This document shows, in pieces, positions 63,982 to 64,000 of a DNA stretch of 64,000 bases (within the stretch, counting starts at the first letter, position 1; the number at the start of each line of letters is the position of its first letter). Position numbers and translations under genes: made by a program. The stretch is from Rhizophagus clarus (taxonomy: Eukaryota; Glomeromycota; Glomeromycetes; Glomerales; Glomeraceae). The stretch covers positions 825,703 to 889,702 of the forward strand of contig BLAL01000315.1 of the NCBI GenBank assembly GCA_015698045.1. Direction: 5' to 3'. The notes under the pieces are model-generated. The model had not been told where the DNA came from and did not search any database. It saw only the letters and a program-made list of their open reading frames with translations.

Positions 63982-64000
63982 TAGGGTTAGGGTTAGGGGT
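63982..64000 (+). repeat. TTAGGG telomere-type repeats at the window edge
   Basis: TAGGGTTAGGGTTAGGGG contains two perfect TTAGGG units and part of a third, and it is cut by the end of the window. It could be the start of a chromosome-end array or a short internal tract like the degenerate one at 11.75-11.93 kb. Confidence 0.6.

Overview
The window is very AT-rich eukaryotic DNA packed with transposons. GT-AG introns, Crinkler (CRN) effector genes, Plavaka/KDZ-like, hAT, Tc1-like and Polinton-like elements, and TTAGGG-type repeats all fit a fungal genome, most likely an arbuscular mycorrhizal fungus (Rhizophagus-like Glomeromycotina). That assignment is an inference from content. No bacterial features, CRISPR arrays or tRNA genes were recognised.

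0.8-7.5 kb: an inverted duplication of CRN loci. The right arm holds one apparently intact two-exon CRN gene (6120-7457), whose C-terminal half looks like a PD-(D/E)XK nuclease, and a second copy that lost its effector exon. The left arm holds decayed mirror copies interrupted by two MITEs. 10-17.6 kb: a Tc1 relic, degenerate telomere-like DNA, a tandem array whose units look like micro-exons flanked by splice signals, a complete Tc1-like element with TIRs and TA duplications, a foldback repeat and a 200-bp satellite.

18.4-27.7 kb: a long minus-strand KDZ/Plavaka-like gene split by an 8-bp-TSD hAT MITE and by a 4.8-kb repeat-filled insertion, and carrying CGA-to-TGA nonsense changes. 27.8-33.1 kb: a large foldback with a nested hAT-type MITE. 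33.4-49.4 kb: two decayed hypothetical genes, a Plavaka-like transposase with a C2H2 finger, and a 5.8-kb hAT element that is the parent-type of the MITEs at 18.6 and 24.0 kb.

49.64-63.77 kb: a 14.1-kb Polinton/Maverick-like element with 616-bp, nearly identical TIRs and an apparent 5-bp target duplication. It encodes an SF3 helicase, an OTU-protease/family-B DNA polymerase fusion, an A32-type packaging ATPase, a chromodomain DDE integrase, a 2-cysteine-adaptor protein and zinc-ribbon proteins. Where a Polinton would carry jelly-roll capsid and adenain-type protease genes, I see a retroelement-like Gag followed by a retropepsin-like reading frame in the -1 frame after a perfect A_AAA_AAA slippery heptamer. 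A second mini-Gag-like protein lies near the right end. This DNA-virus replication module combined with a retroviral-type Gag-Pro module is the most unusual thing in the window. The upstream coiled-coil ORF and the protease each carry one in-frame stop, so this copy is probably defective for that module. The window ends in TTAGGG repeats about 210 bp beyond the element.
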